Source: Lucinisca nassula
Lineage: Eukaryota > Mollusca > Bivalvia > Lucinida > Lucinidae
Length of the DNA stretch: 64,000 bases
Assembly: GCA_963580285.1 (NCBI GenBank)
Contig: OY757013.1
Location: 155,299,900 to 155,363,899, forward strand
Reading direction: 5' to 3'
In this document: one piece after another, positions 11,254-22,313 of the stretch
Layout: every line of letters starts with the position of its first letter
Position numbering within the stretch: the first letter of the stretch is position 1
Made by a program: the position numbers and the translations under genes
Notes under the pieces: model-generated
The model's input: the letters and a program-made list of their open reading frames with translations, nothing else
The model's database searches: none
What the model was told of the DNA's origin: nothing

Positions 11254-11500
11254 TATATGAGCCCCGCCAAGCGAATTTGTGTCTTCGAGCATTCCGTCAT
11301 GACAAATTTTAACTGCGCATGTCCAGCCATTCAGAGAGGCCAGGGATATGGCTTTCTGTCTGAAGGTTCCTCTTGATTCACTGCTTGTATGAGCGAGCAG
11401 CGAAGGTTCTGGCGAGACTGCGCGGATGCGCAGGCTCGCCTGAACCTTCGCTGCTCGCATAGGCGATAAGTACCAAAATCGCTTGGCGGGGCCCATATAT
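11254..11500. mobile_element. Hairpin MITE just after the receptor gene
   Basis: Inverted ends ATGAGCCCCGCCAAGCG and CGCTTGGCGGGGCCCAT bound a 247-bp element. Inside is a long, near-perfect palindrome at about 11392-11462, pairing GAGCAGCGAAGGTTC with GAACCTTCGCTGCTC around GCGCGGATGCGC. It begins about 30 bp after the stop codon and so probably lies in the receptor's 3' UTR. Confidence 0.8.
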
Positions 11501-12144
11501 TATAAGTTTCATTACAAATACTCTCAATGCTCTTGAATGAACGATGTACCATAAAACGTACAGTGGACCGGCAAACAGAAAGTCCAATCGGGGTCTTCAC
11601 CAGTTCTCAGGTTAAGTTTGAGTTAGTGTACAAGTCCTGCAGATCACAGCAAATTTAGGCTTGACCATTATCTAACTGTATATGGCGCATTGCTTAATGT
11701 AAGTTCAAGTCAACTTGCATGAGCAAATAACAAACGATACAAATAACTCAGAAACATACACCGACAAATCTGCCAAAACAATGCATAGTTAGCCAGCATT
11801 TCCGTGTTTTTGAACACAACATAACTTGTTTACGAAACACAAATAACACTCAAACAGTGTTCTGGAATGGACAGCAGCACCGTGCTGTTAACAGGCTGAG
11901 CTAAAACCCTTGCCCAGCTGAATAAATTACTTTTAAAAACACCCAATTCTCACAACAGGCAAATTATTATACATGGTGCAATTTAGTCCTGCAAATTCGA
12001 AAGAACAGAATTGCAGTGTAGATCCTGGTTTTTCTCTTTCTTCCTATTTCAGCTTAACCCCAGGAATGAACACAGACGGTGTATATTACATTCACTCCAG
12101 TTTTTGCATGATGAAAGCCTACACAGTAATCATGTTATTACGGT
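11501..12144. other. No recognisable gene
   Basis: No coding or repeat structure is recognised. AATAAA at 11921-11926 could serve as a polyadenylation signal for the receptor transcript, but nothing else supports this. Confidence 0.4.
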
Positions 12145-12360
12145 AGGGTTCTTTAACCTGCACATGGGATTGCTCTCCCTGCATAGGGGGCCTCCAGTTA
12201 ACGTCCCGATCCGAAGGATGGCACACTTTTTGACATTCATCCCTGCAAATGATGCCAATGGAGCGTGTTCGGACACCGCAATTTTATCGCTGCTGCCGGG
12301 GATCGAACCCGGGACCTCTAGCATAAGAGGCAAGTGCACTAACCACTGAGCTATCACGCT
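12145..12360 (-). mobile_element. tRNA-derived SINE (family F)
   Basis: The minus strand starts with a well-preserved tRNA-like head, with A box TAGCTCAGTGGTTAG and B box GGTTCGATCCC paired by CCCGG/CCGGG. The body contains CCTTCGGATCGGGACGTTAA and CTATGCAGGGAGAGCAA. The non-tRNA body argues against a free tRNA gene. Confidence 0.82.
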
Positions 12361-12529
12361 CATGTGGTCAGATGGTCATCAAGTAAGTTTGCAAAGTTAT
12401 CACGTATCCTGATTCCGCAGGTGCTGAAACTTAAAAGAAAATGTCCAAAAATATCAAATAAATACAGTGAATCTTCAATAACTGGAACACAGGTGGCTTG
12501 TTTACCTTGCCTAATTCGAACTAACTTTT

Positions 12530-13131
12530 CATCACGTGAACAAGTCCGTGAAATGTACACCCCCTGAACCGGCCCCCGGCCCCGCCCATCGGGGCTTGAA
12601 GAAATATATGGACTGCTTGATGCTTCCACGCAGAGCTGAAACCGACCCGCACACGAGGACTGGTAAACAGCTTAGCGGATCTAAGCCTGCCCAGGCAAAG
12701 CGGTGCGAGTCCATGCTTATAAACCCTATTGGTTGTATTGGGCGAGAGGGCTTGAGATCTCATTTCATCTCAATGTCGGGTAATAGTCCCACAAAATTGC
12801 AAGCAACGTCTCCAAAATGACCTTTACAGTGTTGACGGGGACGTTAAACCTCAAATCAAACAAACAAACAAACAAACAAACACCTCCTGAACATCCGCTT
12901 TTAATAGAGAAATCTGGGATATACGGGGTATAAATTATTTTCCTTCTTTCTTCTCCAAGACATAGGTTGTGAGTACTCGTTAGAACCGCCTCAAGGAGGT
13001 GATTCTAACGAGCACCCACAACCTATGTTGTAAGTACAAATAAGAAAAATATCACGGATTTTAATCGGAAAAGTAGTCATTTTGGAGATGTGAAAAAAAT
13101 GCGTTATATCTCACGGGTGTGTTATCGTAAC
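12530..13131 (+). mobile_element. MITE B copy interrupted by a SINE
   Basis: It opens CATCACGTGAACAAGTCCGTG, the clearest B left end in the window, and closes CACGGGTGTGTTATCGTAACG. The hairpin is at about 12960-13030. A family C SINE occupies 12571-12880 within the left arm. Confidence 0.88.
12571..12880 (+). mobile_element. SINE family C with target-site duplication
   Basis: Full-length family C copy ending in a long CAAA tract. It is flanked by CACCCCCTGAAC (12558-12569) and CACCTCCTGAAC (12881-12892), an 11/12 match that marks LINE-type retroposition into MITE B. Confidence 0.92.
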
Positions 13132-13163
13132 GGGTGTGTTTGTCCCTAGAGAGCTCATTAATA

Positions 13164-13418
13164 CATCACGAAAACACGCCTATTTAATTTTGACCCCATT
13201 GAACCCTACTTTTATATAGTAAAACTGGGGTTTGCGGGGGTCTAAAATATAGATTGTGGGTACTCGTTAGAATCGTCTCGATGAGGCAGTTCTTACGTGT
13301 ACCTACAATCTATATTTTGAGCAGAAATAAGAAAAATATCACAATTTTTTCATCTTAAAATTTTCGTTATTCGGCGGTCAAGTTTACTATGTAGTTGTAT
13401 AGGCGTGTTTTCGTAATG
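13164..13418 (+). mobile_element. MITE A copy
   Basis: Complete ends CATCACGAAAACACGCC and GGCGTGTTTTCGTAATG are present. The central hairpin is at about 13245-13320, with the tip ATCGTCTCGATGAGGCAGT slightly mispaired. The left arm is shortened: it lacks the TTATTTTTCTTATTTCTGC block seen in other copies. Confidence 0.88.
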
Positions 13419-13654
13419 AGCTCAAGATGCCCACATAAGGAGGATCTTACATTATTGCCCCTGCATAATTGAATTTATTAAATGAGTTGAGGAAAACGTA
13501 TAAAATGCGAGGCTATGCCGAGCATTTTATCCCTTTGCCTATATTTAATAATTCTTAAACACGAATGTATGATTCTATTTATCGTTTGACATTAACAACG
13601 CATTATATTCACGATCTTTTAACAAAAACATCAACATTCCGCCATAAGTAAAGG

Positions 13655-14168
13655 CGATACAATTAACCCACAACTCCCATCAGAGACACCAAAGAGACAG
13701 AAACACAAACATTAAATACTCGTAACTAGACCCTAATGGAAACATCAATAGCGGAAAGCCAAACGGGCAGTTACATTCTTTTCCACAAAATGACCAATTG
13801 GCTATCCAAAACAAAAACATATAAGCGATACACGCACTCAAAGCCAAACCATAACAAAGTAAACCGAGATAGAATAACCGCCTTGAAACGGGCAGCGGCA
13901 AAAAATTCACTGGAGGCGGGGGTGGGGTTTAAATCGATTTCACGCGGCCGCAATCCTCGCCCATGATTCCTGACGCGATTTAGACAAATAATTTGTTCAG
14001 TCCCCGCGAAGACTTCCTAACTGATCATTGCAACATCTCCGAGAACACACACACACACACAAAAAAAAAAAACAGAGATGAAACAATGGTGAGGACTCGA
14101 CAGCAAGAAGCACTGAAATGCTGGAGCAAAAGAAAACCAACAGTTAGACCCCGATAGGCCAGAATAAC
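13655..14168 (-). mobile_element. Retroelement P 3' tail, long copy
   Basis: Reversed P tail covering nearly the whole recurrent ~600-bp unit. It contains ACAATTAACCCACAACTCC, AGCGGAAAGCCAAACGG, CGATTTCACGCGGCCGCAA, TGCAACATCTCCGAGAACAC and TTAGACCCCGATAGGCC. An ACACACAC/A-run microsatellite sits at 14046-14072. Confidence 0.8.
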
Positions 14169-14195
14169 TGGTGCGAGACGGATCCTTAAACCTTA

Positions 14196-14341
14196 GCGAT
14201 TTCTGTGGGTGTTAGGGTTTGGAATGGCATTGCATTTCTATGCCGGGTAAAAGTGTTACCCAATTGGATGCAACTTCTTCAAAATGACCTGAATATTGTT
14301 GACGGGGACATAACACCTCAACAGAAAAAAAACAAACAAAC
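14196..14341 (+). mobile_element. SINE family C, 5'-truncated
   Basis: Only the 3' half is present: GGTTTGGAATGGCATTGCAT, TGCCGGGTAAAAG, CAAAATGACCTGA, TTGACGGGGACA and an AACAAACAAAC tail. Confidence 0.8.
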
Positions 14342-14749
14342 CTCTATAGTCAACTATTGGGACATAATGTTGTTCATACGTTTTGTGTATCCCAAGGTAT
14401 TCATTGAATCACACGGCATCATCAGATCACCAAATAAGGTCAATTTTGCAAGTAAACAATGGTTCTCGCCAACATGATTGGAAGATGGCGACGATATGGC
14501 GTCAATGATGTTCTTCAGCTGTTAATAGGAAATCTGTGCGCCATTGTTTTTTTTTTCAGCTTTAGTCATAAGTTTTCGTGATATATTGGGTAGAAAAATA
14601 ATCTAAATATAATTGATAATGGTAATTCCATGTAATTCAACGTCCAGGAAGTATAAATGACATCGAGTCTCTAGCATTCATGTACATTCAGTGAATTTTG
14701 CTGGTGGCCCGATGTTGTTTATATTTCAATGAACGTTAAAACAATTTCG

Positions 14750-14955
14750 GTAAAATTCCTATATTAAGACCACCTTTAGGACTGTTCAAAAGTGGTCTTT
14801 AAGACCACTTTTGAACAGTTCCGAAGGTGGTCTCTGACCAGAGGACACTGTATGTAGAAAATATATACAAAGACAGAATAACTGCAACCTACTAAATAAG
14901 CTTCAAAAAGTAGATTTAGTCTTAATTTTTGGTGGTCTTTATAGCGGAATTTTAC
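14750..14955. mobile_element. Short inverted-repeat element
   Basis: The ends GTAAAATTCCTATATTAAGA and TCTTTATAGCGGAATTTTAC form inverted repeats that extend into ACCACC/GGTGGT. An internal palindrome at about 14763-14834 pairs GACTGTTCAAAAGTGGTCTT with AAGACCACTTTTGAACAGTT. No coding capacity is present. Confidence 0.75.
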
Positions 14956-15569
14956 TGTATTTATTACGTAAGACAATACATTCAATTCTGAATTGTTTGG
15001 TGGTCAGTAGGACTTGTAACTAATTAATTTTGTTCACAGGTAATGACTGGCATGTAAACATTTATTGGTGAAAATATCCTATCGTTTGATGACGGGTGTA
15101 TCTGTACACATCTCCGACGCTGTGTACACATCTCCGACGCTGCGGGTATGTTTAACTACATGTTATAGATTCAAGCTTCGGACTGATAAATGCTCGGCGG
15201 TTATATATTATACAGTTTTATACAGATTATACTGTTCTGTGTACAATTGTGTGGAAGATAATTCCTACGCAGTACTTTTGGAGAAATATTAGGCAAAACA
15301 TGACGACTTTCCGCCGAAATTGACTTGACTTCATTGTTTAGTTTTTCTGCTAGGAACATTGTATATTTACATTCATTTCATTGTCGTTCAGGTGACATGA
15401 AATCGTGACAGTGATGCTTTATATAACATGAATCATAGAAACAGATGAGGTGGATATCTGACAGTTTTTGCCTGTTCTCCATAAAAACCTTGTGTGTGTG
15501 GTGGTGGTGGTGGGTAAGGTGGAATTTATTTGAACTGCAAATGAATACCCCATTGGGAGAACATACAGT
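14956..15569. other. No recognisable gene
   Basis: No gene is supported. A short duplication, TGTACACATCTCCGACGCTG, occurs twice head to tail at about 15103-15141, and a (TGG)n stretch lies near 15500. Confidence 0.45.
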
Positions 15570-16110
15570 ACCTGTGCGGCACTGTGCATTCATTCATATC
15601 TCGAAAAGGTTACTTTTCTGATGAAAATCACATTATGCAAACACGCCTATATAATTTTGTCCCCTTGAACCCCAGTTTTATACAGTAAAACTGGGTTAAC
15701 AGGGGTAACACTTATTTTTCTTATTTCTGCTCTAAAATATAGATTGTGGGTACTCGTTAGAACCGCCTCAATGAGGCGGTTGTAACGAGTACCACAATCT
15801 ATATTTTTGAGCAGAAATTAGAAAAATATCACAATTTTTATTTCAAAATTTTCCTTTTTTTCGGCGATAAAGGTTTCAATGTATTTGTATAGGCGTGTTT
15901 TCGTAATGAGTATTATTTGTTCTTTTTTTTATGCTCAAAACGTAGATTATGGGTGCTCTTTAGAACCGTTTCGCATTCGTCTACGCGGTTCTAACGAGTA
16001 CATGTACCCACAACCTATGTATTGGAGCAAAATTAAGGAAAATACTGAATACCATCTTAAACCCTATTGTTGTCTATAAAAATTTGGGTTTAGAGGCGTG
16101 TTTATTGCGC
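15570..16110 (-). mobile_element. MITE B copy interrupted by MITE A
   Basis: The reversed B right arm (TGCATTCATTCATATCTCG…CTTTTCTGATGAAAATC) ends at 15628. B sequence resumes after 15908 with TTTTTTTATGCTCAAAACG, the hairpin and the outer arm. The intervening MITE A therefore inserted into an existing MITE B. Confidence 0.75.
15631..15908 (+). mobile_element. MITE A copy nested in MITE B
   Basis: Runs from CATTATGCAAACACGCC to GGCGTGTTTTCGTAATG. Its hairpin tip, AACCGCCTCAATGAGGCGGTT, is complete and pairs perfectly. Confidence 0.9.
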
Positions 16111-16157
16111 CGTGCACAACATAGGTTTATACGGATATATTAGGAAGATTATTTTTA

Positions 16158-16368
16158 TTAACCCATTTAGTACCTGGTACCCCAAAACGGGTATTTGGCA
16201 AACAGTGCAGGCCCAGATCGATCAGGGCCTACACAGTTTGCAAAAAGTTCAGCCATTTTCCTAGTCAATTTTGAAGAAAACACAACCTGACACCCCTTAA
16301 TTTTGAATTGGACTCCTGCTATATATATATATAAGGAGGAAGATTCCATCTGGTACAAAATGGGTTAA
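16158..16368. mobile_element. piggyBac-type MITE
   Basis: The element is bounded by TTAACCCATTTAGTACC and GGTACAAAATGGGTTAA, inverted ends starting CCC next to a duplicated TTAA. That is the signature of piggyBac-class insertion. Inside are CAGTGCAGGCCCAGATCGATC and a short TA microsatellite near 16320. A second member lies at 18367-18599. Confidence 0.85.
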
Positions 16369-16600
16369 CTACCTTATCTGTTGCTATGTATGCTGATGTA
16401 CATTTTGTTGTGTAATCGTATTCGTGTTTGGCCAGAACAGTGTGCAGTGTTATTTGTAACTGAAACTTAGATGTTATCATGGTCGGGGAGAAAGAAGTCG
16501 TATTATCAGACAGACACACGAGGAACAACTGTAACGCAAAACTACATGTACGATGCTGAACGGATATTTCGAAAGTTTGTGTCCGCGTTTTATTGGAAAC

Positions 16601-16883
16601 CATTAGGAGAAACACGCCTATACAAATACATTATAAATTTTACCGCCGAAAAAATACGAAACTTTTTGATGAATAATTGTGATATGTTCTTATTTCTGCT
16701 CAAAATATAGATTGTGGGTACTCGTTAGAACCGCCTCATTGAGTCGGTTCTATCGAGTACCCACAATCTATATTTTAGAGCAGAAATAAGAAAAAATAAT
16801 GTTTACCCCTGTAAACACAGTTTTTTCTATATGAAATTGGGGTTCGAGGGGGGTCAAAATTATGTAGGCGTGTTTTCCTGATG
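16601..16883 (-). mobile_element. MITE A copy
   Basis: Reversed copy from CATTAGGAGAAACACGCC to GGCGTGTTTTCCTGATG. The hairpin is at about 16695-16775. The right stem has CTATCGAG where the left has CTCGTTAG, a one-sided change that breaks one pair. Confidence 0.88.
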
Positions 16884-17517
16884 AATGTGAATTGAGGAAC
16901 TTGCTGGTGTAAATGATTCCGGAATATAAACACAACAGTGTGGAATACTGAGGAATACATGCGTTAAACTTCAAAGACGTAATACAGTTTGTCATACTTA
17001 ATACACATGTATATATAGAACATGATTTCAGTCTAGTGTTATTTAGTGGCGTCAAACTGGCATTGGACCTGTTTTAGTGAATCTCGTTTCAGTGTTTTCA
17101 AATATATTAAGTGAACACATTCTTTTATTTTATCTTTCCTAGTCATTATTTAGTATCAAAGTTGATTAAAGCTAATAAACCTTGCATCTGTCAGATTGCT
17201 CTCCTGCATGCGTCCATAGATGTAGCCACAAGAAGTTTCCAACTAATGTGCGCGTGCACAGCAGAATATACAGAACTGAGACTGTCAATCAATCTTTAAT
17301 TACAAAGCAATTAAATACACCAAGACGGTGATTTAAAGACTCAATCCACTAATGATATTAAACTTTATTGCGAAACCCACAATCTTCGGGAATTAAGATT
17401 TTCAAAATAACTAAGTGCAAATGAGGTGCAATTTAATTTAAGCCGTTCGCTTTAACACATAAAAGAAGCAGTAAGTGTGATCAAGGAGCTTATGACACTC
17501 TTGGTAGGATCGATAGT
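16884..17517. other. No recognisable gene
   Basis: No coding region or repeat family is identified. The sequence is AT-rich and single-copy within the window. Confidence 0.45.
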
Positions 17518-17531
17518 ATCAATCGTTTTTT

Positions 17532-17830
17532 GCGGCCCGCGTCCATCGGGGCTTGAAGAAATAGATGGGCTGCACGATGCTTCCACGCAGAGCTGAAACC
17601 GACCCGCACACGAGTACTGGTAAACCGCTAAGAGAACCTAAGCCTGCCCAGGTAAAGCGGTGCGAGTCGGCCCGTCCATGCTTATAAACCCTATTGGTTT
17701 CATTGGGCGACAGGGCTTGAGAAGTCATGTCATCTCAGTGTCGGGTAAAAGTCCCACAAAATTGGAAGCAACGTCCCCAAAATGACCTACAGCGTTGAAG
17801 GGGACGTAAAACCTCAAATCAAACAAACAC
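17532..17830 (+). mobile_element. SINE family C with perfect target-site duplication
   Basis: Full-length copy flanked on both sides by ATCAATCGTTTTTT (17518-17531 and 17831-17844), a perfect 14-bp duplication. This fixes the element's true ends: it starts near GCGGCCCGCGTCCATCGGGG and ends with the CAAACAAACAC tail. Confidence 0.94.
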
Positions 17831-18124
17831 ATCAATCGTTTTTTATTTCAGTGAATATGTTTCTGCTAAGAAGTATACAGTCAGTGTGTTTATACCTTAA
17901 AGAGAAAATGAACCTTCCATTTTATTATTCCTATTGTTTCTTTTTTGAGTGAATGAATGAGAAAAGGAGATCAACGTGTATCGCCATGGAAAGTCATACT
18001 CTTAAAGAGAAGAAAAATAATACCTATAAGTAATGGCAGTAAATTCAGGACTTACCAATTTACAGAGCGTATATAACATATTAAGCCAGAAATGACGTAA
18101 CGACCAATTGCTTAAGCCGGTAAC

Positions 18125-18363
18125 ACGTTTAGACATACATGTGACAAAGCTCATTCTTTCATGTTTCAAAAACTTACTTTTGTCTACAAATGTGTAGTAT
18201 GATTTGTTTTACATTTATTCTCCAAAAATATATTTCAGGTGCCTCAATGCGGCGATCCTAAGGAGCACATACAATCTGCATTTTGGGGCAAAAATTTTAT
18301 ACCCCTATAAACTCAATTTTCTCTAAAAATGTGGATTACATGAACTTGTTAATGGTATGATGT
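18125..18363 (-). mobile_element. Decayed MITE B, duplicated copy 1
   Basis: CATTCTTTCATGTTTCAAAA, AACTTACTTTTGTCTAC and the TACCCCTATAAACTCAATTT arm match a reversed MITE B. The hairpin is eroded. The paralogous piece is at about 18877-19108. Confidence 0.6.
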
Positions 18364-18366
18364 ATT

Positions 18367-18599
18367 TTAACCCTTTTTTGTACCAAATGGAATCGTCCTC
18401 GGGTCCGTATATATAGCACAGGGGTTTTCAAAATTTAGGGTGTCAGGTTGTGATTTAATCAAAATTTATTTGGAAAATGACTGAACATTGAGCAAAGAGT
18501 GGAGGCCCTAATCAGACGCCGCGATCTGCGGCGTCTGATCTGGGCCTGCACTGTTTGCCAGGGTACCCGTTTTGGGGTTTCTGGTACTAAATTGGTTAA
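18367..18599. mobile_element. piggyBac-type MITE with an empty site nearby
   Basis: Bounded by TTAACCCTTTTTTGTACC and GGTACTAAATTGGTTAA, it is the inverse-oriented relative of 16158-16368 (shared ACAGTGCAGGCCCAGATC block, reversed). Copy 2 of the local duplication has one TTAA (19114-19117) at the equivalent position and no insert. Insertion at TTAA with duplication is therefore directly visible. A palindrome GACGCCGCGATCTGCGGCGTC lies near 18515. Confidence 0.9.
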
Positions 18600-18714
18600 A
18601 CTGGCGAAGCCGTTGGAGTGCTATTCATAAAACTGGCTATGACGCCATCGAAAACTGTACACGTAAACTCATGGGTACAGATTCTGTTTACGCACACAGG
18701 AAATTCATTGAAAG

Positions 18715-18832
18715 CATCGCCCTCGCCTATCAGGGCTTTGAGAAATAGCTTGGGCTGCATAGTGCTTTCACGCAGAGCTGAAACCGAGTACTGCTCAACC
18801 GCTTAGAGGGACAAAGCGTGCCAAGGCAAAGG
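18715..18832 (+). mobile_element. SINE family C, 5' part only
   Basis: CCTATCAGGGCTTTGAGAA, GCTTGGGCTGCATAG, CACGCAGAGCTGAAACC and CCGCTTAGAGG match the family C head and middle. The 3' half and tail are missing. Confidence 0.7.
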
Positions 18833-19254
18833 AATTACCCTTTTATATATTAAGCCAGAAATGGGTTACCCCGGTAACACGTTACGACATCCCTTCTTTC
18901 ATATACATCTTGTCTGCAAATGTGAGACATGATTTGTTTTTCATTTATGTTCCAACAATATATTTCACGTTCCGCAATGCTGCGATCATACGTAGAACAT
19001 ACAATATGTATTTTGGAGCAGAAATAAGAAAACAAAAAATGTGTACCCCTTAAAACCCGAATTTTCTCTAAATAAATTATGGATTACATGTAGTTGTTAA
19101 CGGTATGAGATTTTTAAACTATAAAAGCCGTTGGAGTACTATTCAATAAAACTCATCAGAAAAGATGTCTTCGACGTAATCGATAACTCTACAGTGCCAC
19201 GTAAACTCGCGGGTACAGATTCTGTTTACGCACATAGAAAATGCATTGAAATTA

Positions 19255-19527
19255 TCGCTCCTGCTCATCGGGACTTAGAGAAATGGATTGGGCTGCAAAG
19301 TGTTTTCATGCACAGCTGAAACAGAACGCACACGATTACTGCTAAACCGCAGAGTAGAATTAAGTCTGCCAAAGCAATTGACCGTCCATGAATATAAACC
19401 GTATTGGTTTCATTTGGGTGGCTCGAGAAATCATTACATTTCAATGTTGGGTAAAAGTCCCACAACACTGGAAGCAGCGTCTCCAATATGGCTGGTATTG
19501 TGTTGAAGTGGACGTTAAATCTCAAAC
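19255..19527 (+). mobile_element. SINE family C, old copy
   Basis: The whole family C order is recognisable but highly diverged. The tail is reduced to AAATCTCAAACATTG with no CAAA repeats. It is the duplicated partner of 18715-18832. Confidence 0.7.
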
Positions 19528-19723
19528 ATTGACATTATTGTTTCAGGGGAAAAAAGAAAAAAGAATAAAAAAACATTATAATCACCGTTAGGATGTTATG
19601 AACTGTACTTTGTTCTATCTGTGACCACAGAAATGTACATGAATTTTGCACACTGAAATTAAAATTAACAATTATAGATGTCTCTCCAACGATAATAATA
19701 AATACTTCTCATGCATGGTTTAT

Positions 19724-20787
19724 TGCACGACCCGCAGAAAAAGCGACCGACTGAAGTCGGTTGATTTCTAAGAGTGCCCTAAAATCACCGTGTCATTCTG
19801 TCATTCGGTCATTCTGTCAGTCTGTCTCCCCGTGCGTAACCCGTTTGTGAAAATTGGTGATAGTGACTTAACCGCTCGGAATATTTAAACATTTTTTGGG
19901 ATACTGATAGATATCAATGAGATCTAACCAATGAACTTGTGAAATATTACATTCCATTTAGTATAGCCTCGCCGAGGCGAAAAAAGTGAAAATTTTCGAA
20001 CTGCTTCTCCTCGGAAACCGTTGGGCCGATTGAAGTCAAATTTCATATTGTGCCTCTATGGGATGGGGGAAATCAAAATTTGCTCATCTTGTCCAGGTCG
20101 CATGACCAAAATGGCCGCCAAGTCGTAACCCGTTTGTGAAAATTGGTGATAGTGACTTAACCGCTTGGAAAATTTGAACAATTTTTTGGCATACTGATAG
20201 ATATCAATGAGATCTAACCAATGAACTTACGAAATATTACATTCCATTTAGTATAGCCTCGCCGAGTCGAAAAATGCGAAAATTTTCTAATTGTTTCTCC
20301 TCGGAAACCGTTTGGCCGATTGAAGTCAAATTTCATATGGAGCCTCCATGGGACTGGGGAAACAAAAATTTGCTCATGGGGTCCAGGTCACATGACCAAA
20401 ATGGCCGCCAAGCCATATATGGTAAAAACCCTTCATAAATAGTCTTCTCCAGAACCACTGGGCAGATGTCCACGAAACTTGATAAATAGCATCTGGGACG
20501 TAGGCCTATCATAAATTGCCAAAATGGTGACCCTGGGTTGACCTTGACCTTCTTTGTGCCTAGGTCAAACTTTGACACATATGCTTTTGTATTGGAAAAG
20601 TGAGAATGCATTTTATCCTGCAAACGATTCAGAATACAGTACTAAAGTATAAGATATATTTTTGCTCCTTACGATAAGGCGCATTTATTGGGGGAACCGT
20701 TTTAGGTCCAGGTCACATGACCAAAATGACCCCCATACCCATATATGGTAACCCTCATAAAGCTAAAAGCATCCGGCGGGTCGTGCA
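19724..20787. mobile_element. Terminal-inverted-repeat element with internal direct repeats
   Basis: TGCACGACCCGC and GCGGGTCGTGCA are perfect 12-bp inverted ends 1.06 kb apart. Two diverged direct repeats of about 290 bp begin at GTAACCCGTTTGTGAAAATT (19837 and 20125). They contain GTTTGGCCGATTGAAGTCAA-type and CATGACCAAAATGGCCGCC blocks, which recur near 34700 and 53320. No protein is encoded. Confidence 0.75.
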
Positions 20788-21451
20788 CTTCAGCTGAAGC
20801 ACTGGTTCTATTTACTAATCAAGTTATATTGTAACTTTATTGTATTGTGTTTAATTATGTTGCATATTACAACCCAAATGTTGCCATTAGATCTTTATTA
20901 ACCTTTCCTCGTGGCTTCACCCGTCCCAAGGATTAAATAAATATATATGTGCTAAATAATCATGATACTATTTCATGCATGTACTTGTCTGCAGTCTTTC
21001 TGAAGAGCATAAAATTGTTCTTTATGATCATATCAGAAAGTGTGTGAAGCTCTCACATTTCTACTTGACAATATTTACATCAGATTTGGTACTACGTTAT
21101 TTAGACACATTGTGAGTATTCCGATGGGTACGAATTGCGCACCCCTTGTGGCTGATCTGTTCTTGTTTTTTTATGAAAGAGACCATTGAGTTCATTTTGA
21201 ATCACTTTGAAAATAGAGTTCTGGTTAAGCCGGTGCTAGAAGGCGTGGCCGATGTTGCACATTTAAGTACAGGCCATGAACAGACTCAATAAAATCAAGT
21301 CTGCTATTTTCAATTATTAGGTGTATTCTTTGCTTCCAAAGGATCTAACTATTCAGAACTTATTCATGATATCCCTTTCCGTAGAAAACCAAACTGACAT
21401 CATTGAAGCCTTTAGCTCGAATTCTAGATATTTGTATGATTAATTATCAAA

Positions 21452-22120
21452 TCGTCTGCTGAGTGCAATAACGGTGTAACTGACATTTTGGCCAAAATAT
21501 TTTTTTTTTTGCATAAATGGATGCCTTAGGACTTGACACACTTGGTAAATAAGTACTACAGCTGAATTCTGCCTAAATCATGATTTATTTCAGCATTTTG
21601 GATTTTTTTTTTGTCAGTTACACCGTTTTTGCTCTGACGTTTAGAAAAGAAGTTGGCGCAAAAACAGTGTAAGTGCACTTACCCCATTTTTGCGCAATGT
21701 TTTTTTTAATACCTCAAAATAATGAATCCTGCTGTTTGATATTTCAGAATAAGCATGTAAGTACCATGCAGAATGTATAAAATGTGACCTATTACCTACC
21801 CAGTGTATTTAATTTACTGCTTTACCACGTAAAAGGCAAAGAAATAAGGTATGTACATTTACACCGTTTTAGCGCTGAATGCACTTACACCGTTTTTGCA
21901 CCAAAACACGCGGCGCAGAAATGGTATATCAACCCATAGATGCTAAATATTTCTTTTCAAATACCGTTTATTCAACAATAAACATTACACACAAATGAAA
22001 TTTAAGAAACCAGGTTATAGTATGGTTTTCTATGCCATTCTTTAATAAAGCATTTTTTGTTTTGTCTCCCCTGAAAAGTTGCCATTTTGCACTTACAACG
22101 TTATTGCACTCAGCAGACGA
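21452..22120. mobile_element. Inverted-repeat element inside the P reverse transcriptase
   Basis: Perfect inverted ends: CGTCTGCTGAGTGCAATAAC (continuing one base to G) at 21453, and its complement ending at 22119. The interior repeats a TTACACCGTTTTTGC-like motif in both orientations (about 21470, 21616, 21660, 21858, 21885). The interrupted RT reading resumes directly after the right end. Confidence 0.85.
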
Positions 22121-22228
22121 AATATTGACCATTCGTATTTCGATGGTTTGATGAGTCACTTTTACCCCCAACACCCCAAGAGCTTCAGTTAAAAAAGCAA
22201 ATTCTTATGATACCGAGGACCCGTTTTT

Positions 22229-22282
22229 AGCTCACCAGAGCCGAAGGCTCCGGGGGAGCTTATAGGATAGGCAGTTGTCCGG

Positions 22283-22313
<31 letters not shown>

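Larger units (their letters stand above)
18073..19383. repeat. Diverged local duplication
   Basis: Copy 1 (about 18073-18832) and copy 2 (about 18841-19383) share the order TTAAGCCAGAAATG, CCGGTAACACGTT, a decayed MITE B, AAGCCGTTGGAGT, GGGTACAGATTCTGTTTACG and the head of a family C SINE. They differ by many substitutions. Copy 1 alone carries the MITE at 18367-18599. Confidence 0.8.

Noticed and set aside
12270..12360. Working tRNA gene on the minus strand
   Set aside because: Good A and B boxes, but it continues into a SINE body; the same applies to 56790-56862 and 46450-46525.
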